From positions 1 through 8,098 of the forward strand of contig JBEKPV010000153.1 of NCBI GenBank assembly GCA_049520395.1: a stretch of 8,098 nucleotides of DNA, given 5' to 3'. The stretch is from UBA1161 sp049520395. Its GTDB lineage: Bacteria > Planctomycetota > Phycisphaerae > Tepidisphaerales > Tepidisphaeraceae. Under the pieces are notes generated by a model, which was given only the letters and a program-made list of their open reading frames with translations, had not been told where the DNA came from and did no database searches. Made by a program: the position numbers and the translations under genes. This document shows positions 6,030 to 8,098 of the stretch, one piece after another (position 1 is the first letter of the stretch; each line of letters begins with the position of its first letter).

Positions 6030-6890
6030 ATGTTGATGCACGGCGCTCCCGCCGAACAAACGGGGTACGTCAGAAATAGTCGCCGCACCCCTCCCTGGGC
6101 CGTCTTCACCACCGCCTGGACGCATCGCCGGCTGATCGCCCGCCTCGCCCGCCGGGAGGTCGAGGCCCGCTATAAAGGCTCCGCGCTGGGGATCCTTTGG
6201 ATGGTGCTTCTGCCCTTGCTGATGTTGGGGGTCTACACGTTCGTGTTTGGCTTCGTGCTCAAATCGCGCTGGGACATTCCGCCGGGCGGCAAAGGAACAT
6301 TCTTTCTGCTCGTCTTCGCTGGGATCATCTGGATGAATTTGTTCATCGAATGCGCCGGCCGCGCTTCGACGCTGGTGCTGAGCAATGTCACGTACATAAA
6401 AAAGGTCGTCTTCCCTCTGGAGATTTTGCCATACGTGCTTGTCGTCAGTGAACTGGTGACGGTGCTTTCCAGCGGCGTGGTTTTGGCGGTGATGTATCTG
6501 GCCGTCCTGGGGCGTCCGCCGCAGACCTATGTCTGGCTTCCCGTGGTGGTCGCGCCGCTTTTTCTGATGACGCTCGGGTGGGTCTGGTGGATTTCATCCC
6601 TCGGCGTTTTCTTGCGAGATCTGCGCCATGTCGTCGTGGTGCTGCTCAATCTGATTCCTTTTTTAAGCCCCCTCTTTTATCCGCTGAGCCGCATACCCGA
6701 GCCCGCGCGCTGGGCGATTTATCTCAGCCCCCTGACGGTTATTTTAGAGCAGGTGCGGGCCGTGCTTTTCTGGGGGCAGCCGCCCGATTGGATCGCCTGG
6801 TCGGTTTATTTCGTGGTCTCGTGGCTCGTCGCCTGGTCGGGGCTCGCCTGGTTCCGCCACGCGCAGACGGGATTCGCCGATGTCGTCTGA
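6030..6890 (+). CDS. wzm: ABC-2 type polysaccharide export permease, Wzm-like
   Basis: A 286-residue inner-membrane permease of the O-antigen/teichoic-acid exporter family; two copies would pair with two Wzt ATPases to move an undecaprenyl-linked glycan to the periplasmic face. The N-terminus is cytosolic with an amphipathic lead-in (about 24-48, LIARLARREVEARYKGSALG), which is characteristic of this family and touches the ATPase. Six hydrophobic segments follow, at about 54-77, 91-110, 133-160, 168-192, 200-218 and 255-275. FLSPLFYPLS (211-220) and the YLSPLTVILEQVRA stretch (231-244) are typical family C-terminal motifs. Length is close to the usual 260-290. The ATG at 6030 has a good GAGG ribosome binding site. 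Its last 11 bases overlap the ATPase gene, so the two are co-translated. The symbol is by family resemblance; the exported glycan is not identifiable. Confidence 0.9.
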   Translation: MLMHGAPAEQTGYVRNSRRTPPWAVFTTAWTHRRLIARLARREVEARYKGSALGILWMVLLPLLMLGVYTFVFGFVLKSRWDIPPGGKGTFFLLVFAGIIWMNLFIECAGRASTLVLSNVTYIKKVVFPLEILPYVLVVSELVTVLSSGVVLAVMYLAVLGRPPQTYVWLPVVVAPLFLMTLGWVWWISSLGVFLRDLRHVVVVLLNLIPFLSPLFYPLSRIPEPARWAIYLSPLTVILEQVRAVLFWGQPPDWIAWSVYFVVSWLVAWSGLAWFRHAQTGFADVV

Positions 6891-8098
6891 AGCCCTCCCC
6901 CCCGATCTCTCGATCCGCGCCCGCGGGCTTTGCAAAGCCTATCGCATTTTCCATCGCCCGGAGGACCGCCTCAAACAAATGCTCCTGGGCCGCTGGCGAA
7001 AATTCCACCACGAATTCTGGGCCTTGCGCGACATCGATCTGGATATCCACAGGGGCGAAACCGTCGGTCTGATCGGAGCCAACGGCTCCGGAAAATCGAC
7101 CCTCCTTCAACTCATCTGCGGCACGCTCACTCCCACGCTGGGCGCCGTCCAATCCCGCGGGCGCATCGCGGCGCTTTTGGAACTCGGGGCCGGCTTCAAT
7201 CCCGAATTCACCGGGCGCGACAACGTTTTTCTCAACGGCGCGATTCTTGGAATGACCCAGAAACAGATGGTCGATCGCTACGACGACATCGTCAAATTCG
7301 CCGACATCGGCGAGTTTCTCGATCAGCCCGTCAAGACCTATTCCAGCGGCATGTATGCCCGCCTCGCGTTCGCCGTGGCGATCCACGTCGATCCGGAAAT
7401 TCTCATGGTCGATGAGCTGCTGTCGGTCGGTGACGAGGCGTTTCAGCGCAAATGTTTCGCCCGCATCCGGGAGATTCGCAATGCCGGGGCGACCGTCCTG
7501 TTTGTCTCGCACGGCGCCGCGACGATCGTGCAATTATGCGATCGCGCGATTTTGCTCGATCACGGCCGCAGGTTGCTCACCGCCAATCCCAAATTGGCCG
7601 TCGCGAAATATCAGAAGCTGGTCTACGCCCCCCCCGACAAGGCCGAGGGCATCCGCCAGGAGATCCTGAAATTGGATGCCTCCGGCGCGCAGTCCGCCAT
7701 ACCCGACACCGACGGCGACGAAGGGCAAAGCGCCCAGGAAGGCAAAGCGGCGGGCGAATTTTACGACGCCGCCATGGTGCCGCGGAGCGTGGTTTCATAC
7801 GTTTCGCGCGGCGCGACGATCGACGAGCCCCAAATCCTGGACGTCGCCGGCCGGCGCGTCAACGTCCTGGTCCCCGGGCGGGTCTACCGGTACACCTACA
7901 CCGTCCATTTCGACAAACCCGCCACCGGCGTGCGCTTTGGAATGATGATTAAAAACGTCGTCGGAATCGAACTGGCCGGCGGCGCGTCACACACCCCCGG
8001 CGGCGGCGTGGAATTCATCGATCAGGGGCAGGACGTCACCGTCACCTTTCAATTCAAAAACCTGATGTCGCCCGGTTCCTATTTCCTCAACGCCGGTG
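6880..8098 (+). CDS. wzt: ABC exporter ATPase with glycan-recognition domain, Wzt-like (3' end missing)
   Basis: The frame is open from the ATG at 6880 to the window end, giving 406 residues; the stop lies outside. It powers glycan export with the Wzm-like permease encoded just upstream. Nucleotide-binding domain (about 11-248): Walker A GANGSGKST (66-74), the ALLELGAGFNPEFTGRDN segment (98-115) that replaces the usual Q-loop region in Wzt/TagH proteins, signature YSSGM (154-158), Walker B ILMVDE (174-179) with catalytic E179, LLSVGD after it, and switch histidine H211 in FVSHGAATI. A flexible linker (about 251-297) rich in Gly, Ala, Asp, Glu and Gln leads to a beta-rich domain from about 298 onward (SVVSYVSRGATIDEPQIL..., VYRYTYTVHFDK, GVRFGMMIKN, QDVTVTFQF, SPGSYFLNAG) that fits Wzt_C. 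In E. coli O9a that domain binds the capped end of the O-antigen. The start overlaps wzm by 11 bases, with a weak GGGA at 6869-6872 as ribosome binding site. Confidence 0.92.
   Translation, partial: MSSEALPPDLSIRARGLCKAYRIFHRPEDRLKQMLLGRWRKFHHEFWALRDIDLDIHRGETVGLIGANGSGKSTLLQLICGTLTPTLGAVQSRGRIAALLELGAGFNPEFTGRDNVFLNGAILGMTQKQMVDRYDDIVKFADIGEFLDQPVKTYSSGMYARLAFAVAIHVDPEILMVDELLSVGDEAFQRKCFARIREIRNAGATVLFVSHGAATIVQLCDRAILLDHGRRLLTANPKLAVAKYQKLVYAPPDKAEGIRQEILKLDASGAQSAIPDTDGDEGQSAQEGKAAGEFYDAAMVPRSVVSYVSRGATIDEPQILDVAGRRVNVLVPGRVYRYTYTVHFDKPATGVRFGMMIKNVVGIELAGGASHTPGGGVEFIDQGQDVTVTFQFKNLMSPGSYFLNAG

Noticed and set aside
6739..7533. A 264-codon antisense frame across the wzm/wzt junction
   Set aside because: It spans two clear genes on the other strand and has shadow-like composition (Asp/Glu/Arg/Gly-rich) without motifs.

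Overview
The window is GC-rich, densely coded bacterial DNA with no RNA genes, IS elements, CRISPR arrays or phage genes that I can see. The strong carB followed directly by a CmoA-like methyltransferase, together with the carB insertions, fits a Gram-negative such as a member of the PVC group (Verrucomicrobiota-like). That taxonomic guess comes from general impression of the proteins and is weak. An ABC exporter for surface glycan with a Wzt-type C-terminal domain also favours a Gram-negative with O-antigen or a similar polysaccharide.

Layout. (1) 1-3601, plus strand: the 3' five-sixths of carB (carbamoyl-phosphate synthase large subunit), then a class I SAM-dependent methyltransferase whose start overlaps the carB stop. 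(2) 3605-5892, minus strand: a tight three-gene unit read from 5892 down to 3605, made of a DPM1-like family 2 glycosyltransferase, a small three-helix DUF2304 membrane protein, and a rhamnosyltransferase-like family 2 glycosyltransferase. It converges on the methyltransferase with only 3 bases between the two stops. (3) 5893-6029: a 137-base divergent intergenic region with a plausible promoter, a good ribosome binding site and a short direct repeat. (4) 6030-8098, plus strand: wzm-like ABC-2 permease and wzt-like ATPase, overlapping by 11 bases. The ATPase is cut by the window end inside its C-terminal glycan-binding-type domain.

How it works together. Regions 2-4 look like one end of a cell-surface polysaccharide locus of the ABC-transporter-dependent type: glycosyltransferases build an undecaprenyl-linked glycan on the cytoplasmic face, and Wzm/Wzt flips it across the inner membrane. 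Region 1 is housekeeping pyrimidine/arginine metabolism and seems to be only a physical neighbour.

I do not see an obviously undescribed system. The points most worth a second look are the carB-methyltransferase coupling, the GT2-DUF2304-GT2 module, and the substrate-recognition domain of the exporter ATPase.
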